Of a stretch of 64,000 nt of DNA, positions 9,701-19,820 are shown piece after piece (position 1 is the first letter of the stretch; every line of letters begins with the position of its first letter). The notes beneath the pieces are model-generated. The model did not search any database, was not told the origin of the DNA, and saw only the letters and a list, made by a program, of their open reading frames with translations. Source of the stretch: Rhea pennata (Eukaryota; Chordata; Aves; Rheiformes; Rheidae); contig NC_084670.1 in assembly GCF_028389875.1 (NCBI RefSeq), positions 36,415,155-36,479,154 of the forward strand, given 5' to 3'. The translations under genes were made by a program, and so were the position numbers.

Positions 9701-12700
9701 AAAGGCTTGGTGGCTGCTCTCTTACAATGAGAATCAGTCCTGTAAGCCTTAGGACTTCCAACTGAAACGTTGCTGCGCCTGTGATGCTTAGACTAAAATA
9801 AAAATAGTCTGCTTCTTACATAGTTATATTGGTTCTGTGCTGTGAGATGCAATCACTCACAGAGAGCTTACTGTTGGGGTGCATTCTTTTTAACATGAAT
9901 GTGTTCTTCTCTTTGGGAGGAGGGGTAGTGTTCATTGATTTAATGGCTAAGAGAAGGCTGTTAGTGTCAAGTCTTGCCTCTTGTGAGAGCTTGCACCTGT
10001 TTTGACTTTTCTGCCACTTGAGCTCTGCCTGCTGCTACTCCTGGAAGTACTGGAAGTGTTTTAGTTAGGAGGAAAGGCTTGTTTGCTTTAGGGGTGGGGC
10101 TTGTAGTAGGCACTTTTTGGTGTTTTGGTCAGAGCCATGCAACTCTCTCCTTTTTCATTATTTATTTATTTATATTTTCATTTTTCGTTACAGAGGCTGT
10201 CTATTCTATGGCCCACCAGGGACTGGAAAGACCCTGGTAGCTCGGGCACTTGCTAACGAATGCAGCCAAGGCGACAGGAGAATTTCCTTCTTCATGAGGA
10301 AAGGCGCTGACTGCCTGAGTGAATGGGTGGGAGAATCTGAGCGCCAGCTCCGTTTATTATTTGAGCAGGTAAGGTGGAAATGTGCACTCTGTTGTGTCAG
10401 AGCGGTGCTGGAGTAGTTCTGTGCTGGATGTCTTCCTGGAGAACTCGGTCTTCTGCGTATTTGGTTGGTTTCTCCCACTGAAGTGGGAATGTTAGTGTTT
10501 CCTTTCTCAGTGTCATCCTGCTTTGGATCAGCGGCTTGGAATCTTGCAGGTGTGCTGGCAAAGACGTATCAATAAGCAGGAGAATTCACTAGATCAAAGA
10601 TTCCCTCCTCCTCCTGCTCCCCTGCCATACTACACAGACACACACACAAAACAAAAAAAAACCACCCTCACCCCACCCCCCAAAAAACAAAAACAAACAA
10701 ACAAACAAAAAAAAAACCCCAGCACATGGTCATTGAATCATTGCACTGGCAGCTTGCCTCCAGAGCCTGTAATTGAGTTACTGAAGGCCTGACTCTGCTC
10801 TCTGGTTGCCCAGCAGCTGTGCAAATTCCTGGAGCCATCTGTTCCCAGGAGCAGTCACAGCTGCTTGGCGCAGGCTGCTGGCTTCTGTTACTTGTGCCAC
10901 TTACCCCTTTGTCTCAGAGAGCAGAGGTCCCTGATGGTGCTCTGAAAGTCCAGGGCTGGTGACTTTGCAGCCACAGTGTTTTTTCATGCCTGTCCCCTTT
11001 GAGTAGTGCTGTGTTCTACCTAGGCCACAGTTGCAGTGTCTGCACTTTCCTTCCAGGCCTACAAGATGCGGCCTTCAATTATTTTCTTTGATGAGATAGA
11101 TGGTCTTGCCCCTGTGCGGTCCAGTCGCCAGGATCAAATTCATAGGTATGGCACTTTTCTTTCTTCTTTTCTCTTTCTTTTCTTCTGCATTTACACACAA
11201 TCTGTTTGATTTCTGCAAAAAGAAGACCAGCCTGGTGCCTTTACATGACACACTAATTCATGCTGAAATCTTAGAGCACCATGATGCTCAGCCTCAGGTG
11301 ATTTTACACACCGGAGCTGAAAAGCACGTGCTAAGCTGGGTGTCAGCACAAGGTCTCTGGTTTCCCTGTGTGCTGTTTGTTTGTCTTGACGTGAGTCCTT
11401 CCACTAACCAACATCTCATCCAGAAGAGCTTATCCTTTGGAGTGGCCACTGGAGAAAGTCATGCCGAATGGAGCAGCACTTCCCAAACCAGTGAATCAAC
11501 CCTTGTTCTTTTGTTAGTTCTCTTGTCACAACGCTTCTGGCGCTTATGGATGGCTTAGAGAGCAGAGGAGAGATTGTGGTCATTGGAGCCACCAACAGAC
11601 TCGACTCCCTAGACCCTGCTTTGCGGAGGCCAGGTCGTTTTGACAGAGAGTTCCTTTTCGCCTTGCCCAATAAAGAGGTAAGACCCCTTTTAGTCACCCT
11701 CCTGCTAATGTGGCCAAGTCTTTCTTTGCAAGACAACCGTGCACCCACGCAGTACCACAGAGCAGGGAAGAAGGGAAGAAATGGTGCCCACGTGTTTGTC
11801 TGCTCTCATGAGCAGCAGAGAGGGTAGCATGAAACAGAGTTATCGTATGATTTGCTCCTGTAGAAGTCATCTCAAAATCCCTCCTGTGATTAGTCCTTGT
11901 AGCAGGGAACACTTGAGTGCATCTCTGGCAAAGATCGGAGGTGAAACACAGGCAAAGCCTGACATTTTCTGGGCTAGCGCTTTGAGCCACAGTTTTCGTT
12001 CCTCTTGGTAGGACTTGTAGCAACTTGAAAGAGAGCGCTGGCACTACTTTGCAGAACAACCTGTGAGAACGGCAGACTTGATTAACTGATGAGTCCGTCA
12101 CCATGAAGTTTTGCTGAATTGGAGAGGGTCTTCTCTGAGGATTTGAGAATCTTCTCTGAGGAATCTCTTTCCACCTAAGCTTTAGACTACCTTTTTTTCC
12201 CCCAAGAGCATTCAGTCTCATACCTGTGGAGACTCGCCTCTTTATAGATGCCGGAAATGCCTTTCGTTTGCTTCCTGCTCCTCACAAAGAGCTGAACGTG
12301 GCAAACTGAGAATCACTGAACTTGGGAGAGCAGGCAGTGTGTTAAGAGAACTCTAAAGTTCCTGCCTTTCTAGCAGTGTAAAACTGGCAGTTATATGAAC
12401 GGGAGAGTGTTTGTGGGGTTGTTTGTTTTTCCCTGAGAGACGAACGTAAAGCAAAACGCCATCGTTTTGTATGTAGGCTCGAAAAGAGATTCTCAAGATT
12501 CACACGAGAGCCTGGAGCCCTAAGCCGCTGGATGCATTTCTTGAGGAGCTGGCTGAAAAATGTGTTGGTAAGATCAAAAATGCATTGAGCACCTGCACGT
12601 GACTGCATGCTGAAAGAGTCCAAGCTTGTACCAGGCAGTAAGCAAGCCTCTGTGCCTTACCACAGAATTTGCCCCTGAGCCGGCTGGCAGGACTTGGTTG

Positions 12701-15700
12701 CTACCACGGTGGCAGGTTCCTGTCCACTTGCCTTGTTTTGTCTCTCAGAACACCAAAGGGTTTGGGGGGCATCTTCCTCAGCAGCAAAAAGTTTGCTCTC
12801 ACAGGGGCTTCCTAAGCACAGGATATCCAGCTGCAAACCCCATAAAGGAACTGCTCTGCAGAGCGGTAACTCTTTTCAAATCACCCGCTGAACAGTTCCT
12901 GTTTGGGCCGCAGACAGAGACTTGACAAGCTGCCCTTTGGCAGCCATGTCCCTGACTTCTTTGTGCTGCCTGAGACTGACATGACACTGCATTCTTGTCT
13001 TGCTCATTAGGATACTGTGGAGCCGACATTCAGTCTCTCTGTGCTGAAGCTGCCCTCTGTGCTTTGCGCCGACACTACCCACGGATATACACGAGTCGAC
13101 AGAAGCTGCAGATAGACATCGCTGCCATTGAAGTAGCAGCAAGAGATTTTGCGGAGGCTCTGCGGAAGATTGCACCAGCTTCGCAGAGGGCTGTGGCTTC
13201 GCCCGCGCAACCGCTGTCAGCCGTTTGTAAGCCACTGCTTCAGAGGACTCTGGAGAGACTCCTAAAAGCGTTACAGAGAGTGTTTCCCCAGGCAGCGCTT
13301 GCACTAAAGAAGGACCAGCAGCCAGGTAGAACAGTAACATCACTGCCTTCAAATTCTGCCACAGCAAACACTTCCAGCTGGTGCAGGCAGCAGAAACCAA
13401 TCTTTCAGTCATGGTGGGATTGGTCTCAAACGGTAGAAACTTCTCGTTTGCCTATGCATGCCTTTACCTCAGGAATATCTGGAACAGAGTGCTGCCTAGC
13501 TTGTACTGCGGCTTCTGAAGCGCTCCATGCTTTGATCAATGGAGGTCGCTGACTGGTTCTATGCTGATTGCTTGAGGCTGTCCTACCGCTACTATGAACT
13601 AGTGGAACTAAGGAGAGCTGCTAGATTCTTTCCTCTGGGTAAAAGAGAGGCAGAAAAGCACTGAGGAAAGGCAGGTGGAGAGGCGAGGGGGTTGGCAGAA
13701 ACATGCCGCCTGAGTTGTCCACCTTCCGCTACCTCCTCCTCGAGTGACCTTTGAGAGGCTGCATTTAGAAGACACCCTGGTCTCTATATGCCAGCTCTGC
13801 AGTCCTCGGACAAATGGGCGTTTGCTGCCGCCCCGTTCCCTTAGTTGCCACTCGCTTACTGTGGGCTCCGGCTCCAGAAAGAAGTGACCTTGTTGGGGGC
13901 TTTAGGTGTCTAGCGTTCAGTGTGTGCCCGCCCAATGAAGGAAGACAAGACCCTGGCTTTCAGCACTCATTTCAAAGCTGTAGGAGTGCAAGGGAGGCAG
14001 GTGTGGGCTCTTCTGGACAGTTAACAAACCTCTCTTGTCTTTCAGACGGTGCAAATCCTATCTTAGGAAATGGCTGCATGTATAGTCATGAGGCGTCACC
14101 TTCAGGTTTTGCAGAGGAGCTGTTTCATCAAACGGCCAGTCCTCAAAAGGAAACGTTCCTTCACTTGAACAGGTAAATGTCTGTGTGCTTTGGATTGCAG
14201 TTCTTTGGCTTTCTGCGTCCTTGCCGGCGGTCTCGGCTGTGGAACTGGGAGGGGGGTAGACCCAAATGCTTCTGACAGGCGTGTTTCGTAAGAATAAAGC
14301 AAGAATCACTAACAGCCCATGGGGGAAAGGGTGCCTCAATGAGAATAACTGAATTAAAAAAATGTCTTGCAGTTCCATGTCCTTCCTGATCACAGAGCAG
14401 TTTCTCACCTCCTGTAGTGTGGAGAGTATTTGAGGAGGAAAAAGCAAAAAGCAAGGAAAAAGGAGAAGGGACTGAACAGCTGTGTCTTTACTGATTACTT
14501 TGTTTTCAGAGTGCTTGCTTTCTTCTTGTTGTTCTAGAGATGCTTACTGCCAGCCCACGTGTTACAGGCCAAGGTTCTTAATAGCGGGAGAGCCCGGATG
14601 CGGGCAAAGTTCTCACCTGGCTCCTGCAGTAATACATGCGCTGGAGGAGTTTGCAGCTTACACGCTGGACCTGCCGGCTCTCTTTGTTAGTAGCACGTCG
14701 CCTGAAGAAAGATGTGCACAGGTATCTCTTCTCTCTTGCATTAACAGGAGTACTCTTCTAGCTGGGTACAGTTACAAAATGCAGCTAATACTGAGCTGGT
14801 AGCACTGCAGTCTATGTCGTAAAGGCAAGGACTCCCAGAACGCTTTATACTTGTGCACCTGTGTCTTTTGTTTACCTGGAGAAACTGAGCTAGAGTTAGT
14901 TGTGTTTAGCTCAAGGTGAGAGTAGAATGCAACATACAGGCTGAGTGCCGTTCTATTCCTTTTGCCTCTTGGGCAGGGAGCCGACTCTGTTGTTTGGCAT
15001 CGCTGTATTTTCACAGGTTAACCCTTAGTAGAAGCACTTGAGAGCCGTGCAAGGGAGAATAGATGTGTTCCGTGGCTGGGGGCTCATCAGTCACAGAAAG
15101 GCAACATCTCCTTCTGGGTTATGTGACACTGGCATCCGTGGCCACCGAGCCGCAGTGCCTAACTAGTGCCCGGATATACTGCTGGTGCGTTCCATCCTGG
15201 AACAGCAACTGCCTGAGTGCTGGTCACCTGATCAGGTGCCCAAAGGTATTCAAGCCCAGAAAGGATGCTTGCCGCTCTGTTCATGGGGTAGATGCACTGC
15301 CACGTGGACTGGGCTGTAAGGAGTCACCTTACGTCTAAGCAGCTTGGAAATCAGGTCTCTTTCTAGTCTTGTGGCTTTCTTCCAACCTTTTCCCATCAGG
15401 CACTGGTATTTTGTAGCATGTGTTGACTGATAACGGTGTTGCTTCTTAGCAGCTTATTCTGTGTGGTTCAGAATTCTTATGCAAACTCCCATTTGCATTA
15501 GTTGATCCGAGAAGCCCAGAGGACAGCGCCAAGCATCCTTTATGTGCCTCGTATCCACGTATGGTGGGAGGCTGCTGGCGTCACACTGAGAGCTACGTTT
15601 ACAACGTTATTGGAGAACATTCCAGCATATGCTCCAGTTTTGTTGCTTGCAACGTCAGATGTACGTCACGCAGAGCTCGCCCAAGAGGTATTTCGATTGC

Positions 15701-18700
15701 TGCTTTTCCTGCTTTTTTCTGTCTCGGTGGAACTTGCCTCTCCAGTAAGCACCTGGCTACTGCGCTGCCCAGAGCAGAGGGATCCTGATGTTACCAGGGC
15801 AGCCTGCCTGAATCTTTGGAAATTTGCTTAGGCAGTAATCACTACTGAACATGTTTGTCTACCAGACTTTTGAAGTCAAGAGCTTCCCTTTGACCCAGCC
15901 TTCTCCACCCCTATGGCCTTCTCAGACAGATGCCTGAATTCCCTCCTGGACAATAATCCCCGTGACTTCCACACAGTTATTGACCTGCTTAGTCAAGCGT
16001 ACGCAGTGCTTGCATTGTAAAGGGTAAAAAACATGCTTTCTAAAATGATTTCTTGCGACAGCCTGCCGTTTCCAAAGGCGGCTGTTACACTGTTAACAGC
16101 GGCAATTAATTTAGACTTTCCATGCCTCAACAGAAATGATCATTCTTATTTCATGCAGGCCAAAGAGTCCTTCAAAGATGATGTTTTAGGATGCCACGGA
16201 AGCCTATGAAAAATCTAGGCCTACTTGAAGGCCAAGTAGCTGACTTGCTGTAGCTTCTCTTGTACTCAAATCATTAGCCAGCCTATTCCGAAAAGGCACT
16301 CATGTTCTTGGAGGTGAACCTGAATTTCTGTAGCCTTATATCTGCAATGTCTTTCCTCCTCCCACCTAAGGTCCGAGATTTATTTTCTGAGGCTTATGGA
16401 GAAGTTTTCCATGTCCAGTTGCCGGACGAGGAAGAAGGCAGAAAGTTCTTTGAGGACTTGCTTTTAAATCAAGCTGCTCAACCTGCTGCCTCCAAAAGGA
16501 AAGCAGGTGAGGAGCGTTTACAAGGAGGGCTTTGCTTACTGTTATGGGAGCAGCCATTTGGCATTTGTCTGGGCAACAGATTGTCGAGCAATAACTTTTA
16601 GAAGGCTTGCATGCTTTAGTGTGCTTTGAGTACTGCTGTCTAAAACACCTTCTGGCTGACTGCAGCTTGTCAGGAACACGGCGTACAGCCTGCAGCATCT
16701 CCACCGGAGCCTCGACTGCCAGCAGAGGAGCAAATGAAACAGTTTGAGGAGCAAGCAGAGGAGACATTGCCAGCAGGGCCTCTACCTTCCCATACACCCT
16801 TCCCAAGTGGCAAGTGGCATTTTTTTTTTTTTGCCTTTCCTGCATAAGCTGCTAATGCCATTGCTACCCTCCCTGTTCTCACTGCAAACTCCCTCTTTCC
16901 CATGATGCTTTTGCTTCCTTTTCCTCTTCCTTTCCTTCCGACCTGCCTCCCCTGCGCCCAGACAGAGAGCAGTGTCTCGCCCTGTGATTTCCAGTTCAAA
17001 GGATTAGACCTGCCAACTCAAGTGGCAAAAAGAGGGGAGCAAGAGTAATAGCTATCTGAAGACAAGACCATTGTTTCTTCCCTGCCCTCTGCTTTTCCCA
17101 TGAGAAGGACAGCAGGGATCAAGGGGCTGGGCTTTCTCCCCGCTAAGGCCCAGGGTATGACATTGTGTGACAGCTCCTTATCCTGCTGGCAGGACTGGGA
17201 ATTCCGTCACTGGTTTCATCCATGAGTTTTGGGCAATGTTCAGTGAATGCCAACATTGGTGTCTTATCCTGGAAGGCATAAGCACAAGGTTGGTTGTAAA
17301 GCAAGTGAACTGAATCTGCAAGCATACGAGCAGTAAGTGCTTAAGGAGCATTTCCCCTTCTCCAGCAAGTATTCCCTTAAGACTGCCTCTTTAATTCTTC
17401 CCACCGTTGAAGAAGAGCTTGCGTGCAGTGGCTCTTCAGCTTCTCCTCTACATTAGTTCCTGCAGTAAGACAGTAAGCAACCTGTCCTGCTGAGATAAGC
17501 TTCCTTTGTGGTAAAGCGTTCTGCCTGAAGTCTGAGCTGTCCATAAAATCCTGCAGCTGACTATTCTGTGAATGACATTCTGTAATCCGTTCCTCTTCTT
17601 TTAAAATCAAAAGGCCAAATGACCCCCTTCCCTTGCTCCCCCTTCTTTCTCAAGGTGCCTATGTAGTGGGACAGCACAGGGCTACTTCAGTGCCCTTGGT
17701 CCCTCTCCTGGTACTCCACGTCAGGTGACGATGCTAGAATTGAAGGAAGGACTGCATCGGTAATGTTTTGGTTTGCGCTTTCTGATGTCCCTGTGCAGCT
17801 GTATCAAGCAGAAAACGCAGAAGCAACGCATCACCGTCAGTCAGCCTAGCAGAGAAGAGGAGGAGATTCCCATCCAGCGAGGAGAATGAGACTCACGTCT
17901 GTTTAAGGGTAGGTTCGAGCTGACCGCTCTGCCTTTGCTTCCTGATCTGCTTCAGACACTTGAGCTGTTCTGCCAGCACGGCTGTACACATGTAGGCAGC
18001 TCCTGGGTCAAGAGAAGGAGCTGGGGAGGCTCCTGTTTGCAGCTGTCCGCAGCATTTCCAGGAGACCTGTGGCCTCTCTCCCAAACAGTGCCTCATACTG
18101 CAGCAGTACGATCTAATCAAATGCAGTCGTGACTTTGCTGCGGCAGCCTCTACCCCTTACTGTGCACTGGGCCACAGCAGTTGCTGCTGTTCTGGAAGAA
18201 GTTGCTTTGCCGTTAGGATCGTTCATGGGATAGACTGGGAAGTAACACAATGCTAGGCTTGTAACACAGCCTAAGGCTTGCTTTTTCCCTCGGAGGTAGG
18301 ACCAATTCACCCATTTCTTTCCCCCCAAAATCCAGTGCAATCTGTAGTTTTGTTCTTGAAGTTTCACTCGTATTGTATTTTGCAGAAAAAGAAAGCAGGA
18401 TGCGAGTTGTGTTAGACTGTCCTGGTTTAGTTACTGACGATACCCAGAGCCTGTTTGAAAGAGCTCATGCGCTCTTGCACTTGTCTTGTCTCCCTTCCTC
18501 CTTCAGCAACTGCTGAGTGCTGCTGCTGGGATAACAAAGAAGTTCAGCATCTTTCACCGGGAAAAACTACATGTTATGCTCAGCCAGTGTATTTACCGGC
18601 ATCGACAAGACGACGACAAGACTCAGTTAATAGAGGTAGTATTTCTCACGGCACTTCCGATCGCTGTTACACCGCTCCTGCACGGGTACAGTGTGGGTAT

Positions 18701-19475
18701 CGTGTCTTCATCTCAATCTTCGTCTCTTTACCGCATAGTAGTCCGTGTAATATCGGAGTGGTTCATCTCTGCCTGGGAGAACTCGGTGCATGCTGCAAAG
18801 CCGTTGTTGCGTTTGGCATGGCTGTTGGCAGTTTCAGCAGGGCTAAGACCGAGCCGGAAGACAAGGGATTGCACGCACACAGCCCTTTCAAAGCAGTTCA
18901 CCCTGGAAGTTGTGAACAGCTTTTCTGTCGGGCCTCTCCTTGGGGAGGGGGCTGTGAAAGAAGGGCCCTGGTCTCCGTTTGTCACTACCCCTTCCTCCCC
19001 TTGCCGGCAGGCAAGCATCATAAGGAGCTGGGAAGAGATTTTTCTTTAGTGCCGCCACCATAACTCTTCTAGACTAGCACGTGCGAGCGTCTTGAATTGC
19101 GCACAAAGGGAGATTTCTGCCTCGGCTGGTGCTAGATAGGCCAGAAATTCCGGCTTCACGTTCAAGAGCCAGGAGGCAAAATTGGTTGTGCCTCTGCAGT
19201 TTGCCTTGAGAAGAGGAGGTCCCTTCTCCTAAGCCCTGCTCGTCTCCATCCCGTCTCGCACACCTGACAAAGAGGATGTCTCTCCTCAGCACACTTTTTG
19301 CAAGCACTGCTGATCCAGGCTCCCTCTCTTCCTCTGCTTGGGACACGTGGGGGTGCCTCTAAAGCCAGAGGGGCTAAAAAGACATTGTGATGGTTTCAGC
19401 ACACCTAGTTGCCCTGTATTCTTTCTTTTTTAGGAAATGAAGAAGGAAATTGGAACGTTCCTTGGTGCCAACTAG
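3671..19475 (+). CDS. ATAD2: ATAD2-like AAA+ ATPase lacking bromodomain, left-arm copy (exon-intron gene)
   Basis: ATAD2 family proteins are nuclear, chromatin-associated AAA+ ATPases with two AAA modules followed by a histone-binding bromodomain. Recognised exons are 3671-3740, 5358-5466 (or ending at 5387), an array of 111-nt exons at 5584-6838, 7417-7528, 9059-9157, 9385-9500, 10194-10368, 11057-11145, 11518-11677, 12477-12567, 13011-13325, 14046-14172, 14538-14721, 15502-15687, 16371-16506, 16666-about 16806, 17799-17908, 18507-18635 and 19434-19475 (TAG). Intron phases are compatible from 9059 to the stop. Residues favour ATAD2 over ATAD2B, for example [18 protein letters not shown] and SQCIYRHR. 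No bromodomain exons exist between 16806 and 17799, nor elsewhere in the gene. The start codon, N-terminal exons and a linker exon between 7528 and 9059 were not found. One array exon carries a stop. The gene may be functional, testis-type or decaying; the sequence does not decide this. Confidence 0.88.
5358..5466 (+). CDS. ATAD2: ATAD2-like acidic/LR-motif exon (array founder)
   Basis: With the acceptor at ttgtaaag (5350-5357) the frame reads [20 protein letters not shown] followed by GYRLRERK, matching the SSEEGE acidic stretch and the YxLRxRK motif of ATAD2. The gtaggtta donor after 5466 gives phase 2, which does not match the phase-1 array exons downstream. An internal donor after 5387 (AAG|GTGAAG) would give phase 1 and join in frame, so the 3' end is uncertain. 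The right copy has a 3-bp insertion here (45745-45856). Confidence 0.55.
6265..6375 (+). pseudogene. ATAD2: Array exon 4 with nonsense change (left arm only)
   Basis: Identical in layout to its neighbours, but the codon for Arg in SLRPRQ is TGA (CGA to TGA at 6333-6335: gcctttgacca instead of gccttcgacca). Both comparable right-arm exons (44608-44718 and 44836-44946) keep CGA. Including this exon would truncate the left protein before the AAA modules. Skipping it costs nothing because the exon is frame-neutral. Confidence 0.8.
6728..6838 (+). CDS. ATAD2: Divergent last array exon
   Basis: Strongly diverged from the other units but still exactly 111 nt with an acceptor (agtacag), a donor (A|gtgcga) and no stop. 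It reads [15 protein letters not shown], then [16 protein letters not shown], aligning to the LRxRK..V..YQAPLE motif. The preserved length, phase and splice sites suggest it was selected for a long time or is the oldest duplicate. Mirror: 44143-44253. Confidence 0.55.
7417..7528 (+). CDS. ATAD2: ATAD2-like exon after the array
   Basis: Acceptor gctttcag and donor ACAG|gttggt. It starts in phase 1, fitting the array exons. It encodes [18 protein letters not shown] and then SPVGKRPNR, matching the family's FYSGPASP...SPYCKRMNR region. It ends in phase 2, so another exon is required before 9059 (phase 0). Mirror: 43452-43563. Confidence 0.7.
7787..7882 (-). mobile_element. CR1 LINE 3'-end fragment
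   Basis: Contains the diagnostic avian CR1 tail in reverse orientation (cagaatcacagaatc ... ggaagggccctccagagatc ... tagtccaacc). About 95 bp, intronic. Mirror copy on plus at about 43100-43194. Confidence 0.85.
7883..9058. other. Intronic stretch; expected linker exon not found
   Basis: In ATAD2 a basic/serine-rich linker exon is expected here to join phase 2 (7528) to phase 0 (9059). I see no convincing candidate. A direct splice of 7528 to 9059 shifts the frame and hits a stop within a few codons. Confidence 0.45.
9059..9157 (+). CDS. ATAD2: ATAD2-like exon leading into AAA module 1
   Basis: Acceptor cttccccag, donor TCA|gtaagt, 99 nt, phase 0-0. It encodes a basic [12 protein letters not shown] stretch and then [12 protein letters not shown], equivalent to the ADVDPMQLDSS segment that precedes the AAA domain. 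Mirror: 41823-41921. Confidence 0.85.
9385..9500 (+). CDS. ATAD2: AAA1 exon: VRFDGVGGL start of ATPase module
   Basis: Phase 0 to 2. Encodes [20 protein letters not shown] and then [17 protein letters not shown], the N-terminal part of AAA module 1 with the family's conserved FPLLYPE and PPR ends. Mirror: 41480-41595. Confidence 0.95.
10194..10368 (+). CDS. ATAD2: AAA1 exon with Walker A
   Basis: Phase 2 to 0, acceptor cgttacag. Encodes [20 protein letters not shown], with Walker A GPPGTGKT at 10210-10233, then [11 protein letters not shown] and [15 protein letters not shown]. All P-loop residues are intact in both arms. Mirror: 40612-40786. Confidence 0.97.
11057..11145 (+). CDS. ATAD2: AAA1 exon with Walker B
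   Basis: Phase 0 to 2. Encodes [20 protein letters not shown] and then RSSRQDQIH. Walker B FFDEID is intact, including the catalytic Glu. Mirror: 39837-39925. Confidence 0.97.
11518..11677 (+). CDS. ATAD2: AAA1 exon with sensor and arginine-finger region
   Basis: Phase 2 to 0. Encodes [20 protein letters not shown], then [20 protein letters not shown]. Sensor 1 (ATNR) and the RRPGRFDR arginine-finger segment are present. Mirror: 39305-39464. Confidence 0.96.
12477..12567 (+). CDS. ATAD2: AAA1 lid exon
   Basis: Phase 0 to 1. Encodes [20 protein letters not shown], then [10 protein letters not shown]. The right copy (38411-38501) has ATG in place of ACG in IHTRA, a Thr-to-Met change. Confidence 0.95.
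13011..13325 (+). CDS. ATAD2: AAA1 lid / inter-module exon
   Basis: Phase 1 to 1, 315 nt, acceptor ctcattag. Encodes [20 protein letters not shown], then [10 protein letters not shown] and a leucine-rich [10 protein letters not shown] helix, as in ATAD2. Mirror: 37653-37967. Confidence 0.92.
14046..14172 (+). CDS. ATAD2: Inter-module linker exon
   Basis: Phase 1 to 2. Weakly conserved linker ending FLHLNR, which is the family boundary before AAA module 2. Mirror: 36808-36934. Confidence 0.85.
14538..14721 (+). CDS. ATAD2: AAA2 exon with degenerate P-loop
   Basis: Phase 2 to 0. Encodes [20 protein letters not shown], then [19 protein letters not shown] and TSPEERCAQ. The P-loop lacks the GKT lysine (GEPGCGQSS), as is normal for the second AAA module of ATAD2. 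Mirror: 36258-36441. Confidence 0.94.
15502..15687 (+). CDS. ATAD2: AAA2 exon
   Basis: Phase 0 to 0. Encodes [20 protein letters not shown], then [20 protein letters not shown] and PVLLLATSD. Mirror: 35292-35477. Confidence 0.94.
16371..16506 (+). CDS. ATAD2: AAA2 C-terminal exon
   Basis: Phase 0 to 1. Encodes [20 protein letters not shown], then [11 protein letters not shown] and SKRKA, matching the end of AAA module 2. Mirror: 34473-34608. Confidence 0.93.
16666..16806 (+). CDS. ATAD2: Exon before the missing bromodomain
   Basis: Acceptor gactgcag. Encodes [20 protein letters not shown] and then FEEQAEETL, equivalent to the PPPEPR..EEQEEDT region just before the bromodomain. Homology stops at this point. 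The first in-phase donor is CCAA|GTGGCA after 16806. It is weak, but it gives phase 1, which matches the next recognised exon at 17799. Without it the frame reads into low-complexity sequence. Mirror: 34173-34313. Confidence 0.6.
16807..17798. other. Interval where bromodomain exons are expected but absent
   Basis: About 1 kb containing a poly(T) run (16820-16832), pyrimidine-rich DNA and no sequence resembling a bromodomain on either strand. The mirror interval in the right arm (33181-34172) is equally empty, so the loss predates the duplication or was spread by conversion. Confidence 0.7.
17799..17908 (+). CDS. ATAD2: ATAD2-like C-terminal basic exon
   Basis: Acceptor cctgtgcag, donor AAGG|gtaggt, phase 1 to 0. 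Encodes [13 protein letters not shown], then [15 protein letters not shown] and VCLR. Its basic composition and the E..xVCLR end recall the region after the bromodomain in ATAD2. It may be a nuclear localisation segment. Mirror: 33071-33180. Confidence 0.6.
18507..18635 (+). CDS. ATAD2: ATAD2-like conserved C-terminal exon
   Basis: A strong polypyrimidine acceptor (ccttcctccttcag) and GAG|gtagta donor, phase 0-0. Encodes [20 protein letters not shown], then [28 protein letters not shown] is a signature of the ATAD2 C-terminus. The right copy (32344-32472) has Phe for Tyr in CIYRH. Confidence 0.93.
19434..19475 (+). CDS. ATAD2: ATAD2-like terminal exon and stop
   Basis: Acceptor cttttttag. 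Encodes [13 protein letters not shown] then TAG, the same length class as the last exon of ATAD2. Mirror: 31504-31545. Confidence 0.8.
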   Translation, partial: EMKKEIGTFLGAN

Positions 19476-19599
19476 TGTGAGCTTCTGAAGACTGACTCCA
19501 GCTCCGTGATGTTTTGTTTTAGTTGTATGCTGCCTGCTTCTCTGGGCCTGATTCAGTCACGAGAGCTTTGGCTCCATAAAGACTTGTTTATTGTGAGGG
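19476..19599 (+). other. Probable 3' UTR of left copy
   Basis: Follows the TAG at 19475. A CATAAAG hexamer variant at about 19575 is followed by T/G-rich sequence. A canonical AATAAA lies further on at 20087-20092, beyond a CR1 insertion. The real poly(A) site cannot be chosen from sequence alone. Confidence 0.35.
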
Positions 19600-19790
19600 C
19601 ATCAGCACACTGGAGCAGATTGCCCAGAGACGTTGCGTAGTCTCTACCCTTGAAGCTGTCTGGATGGGGTGCAGGGCAACGTGCCTGGTGTGACCCTGCT
19701 TGAGCAGGGGGGTTGGACTAGCTGATCTCCAGAGGTCCCTTCCAACCGCAACCATTCTGTGCGGTGCGATTCTGTTTATATATATAACAT
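19600..19790 (+). mobile_element. CR1 LINE 3'-end fragment
   Basis: Sense-orientation CR1 tail (ggttggactagctgatctcc, cagaggtcccttccaac, ending near cgattctgt), followed by a TATA/TG-rich microsatellite (19780-19820). Mirror on minus at 31189-31379. Confidence 0.88.
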
Positions 19791-19820
19791 GTATATATGT
19801 ATGTGTGTGTGTGTATGTCC

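Noticed and set aside
12876..13412. 178-codon minus-strand frame conserved in both arms
   Set aside because: It is antisense to the 315-nt AAA1-lid exon and its neighbours. The family match is on the opposite strand.
14538..14721. Loss of the P-loop lysine in AAA module 2 as a sign of decay
   Set aside because: The second AAA module of ATAD2 is naturally degenerate at this site, so it is not an anomaly.
18386..18506. Possible extra exon after tattttgcag reading [18 protein letters not shown]
   Set aside because: Faintly similar to the family's SLVVDHERL segment, but it has no donor leaving a viable intron before the strong acceptor at 18506. Left unannotated.
18455..19063. A 202-codon open frame, also present in the right arm
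   Set aside because: It overlaps the real C-terminal exon (18507-18635) in another frame and runs on into the intron. No domain was seen, and its conservation is just palindrome identity.
3671..19475. ATAD2B rather than ATAD2 as the source
   Set aside because: Diagnostic residues ([37 protein letters not shown]) fit ATAD2 better.
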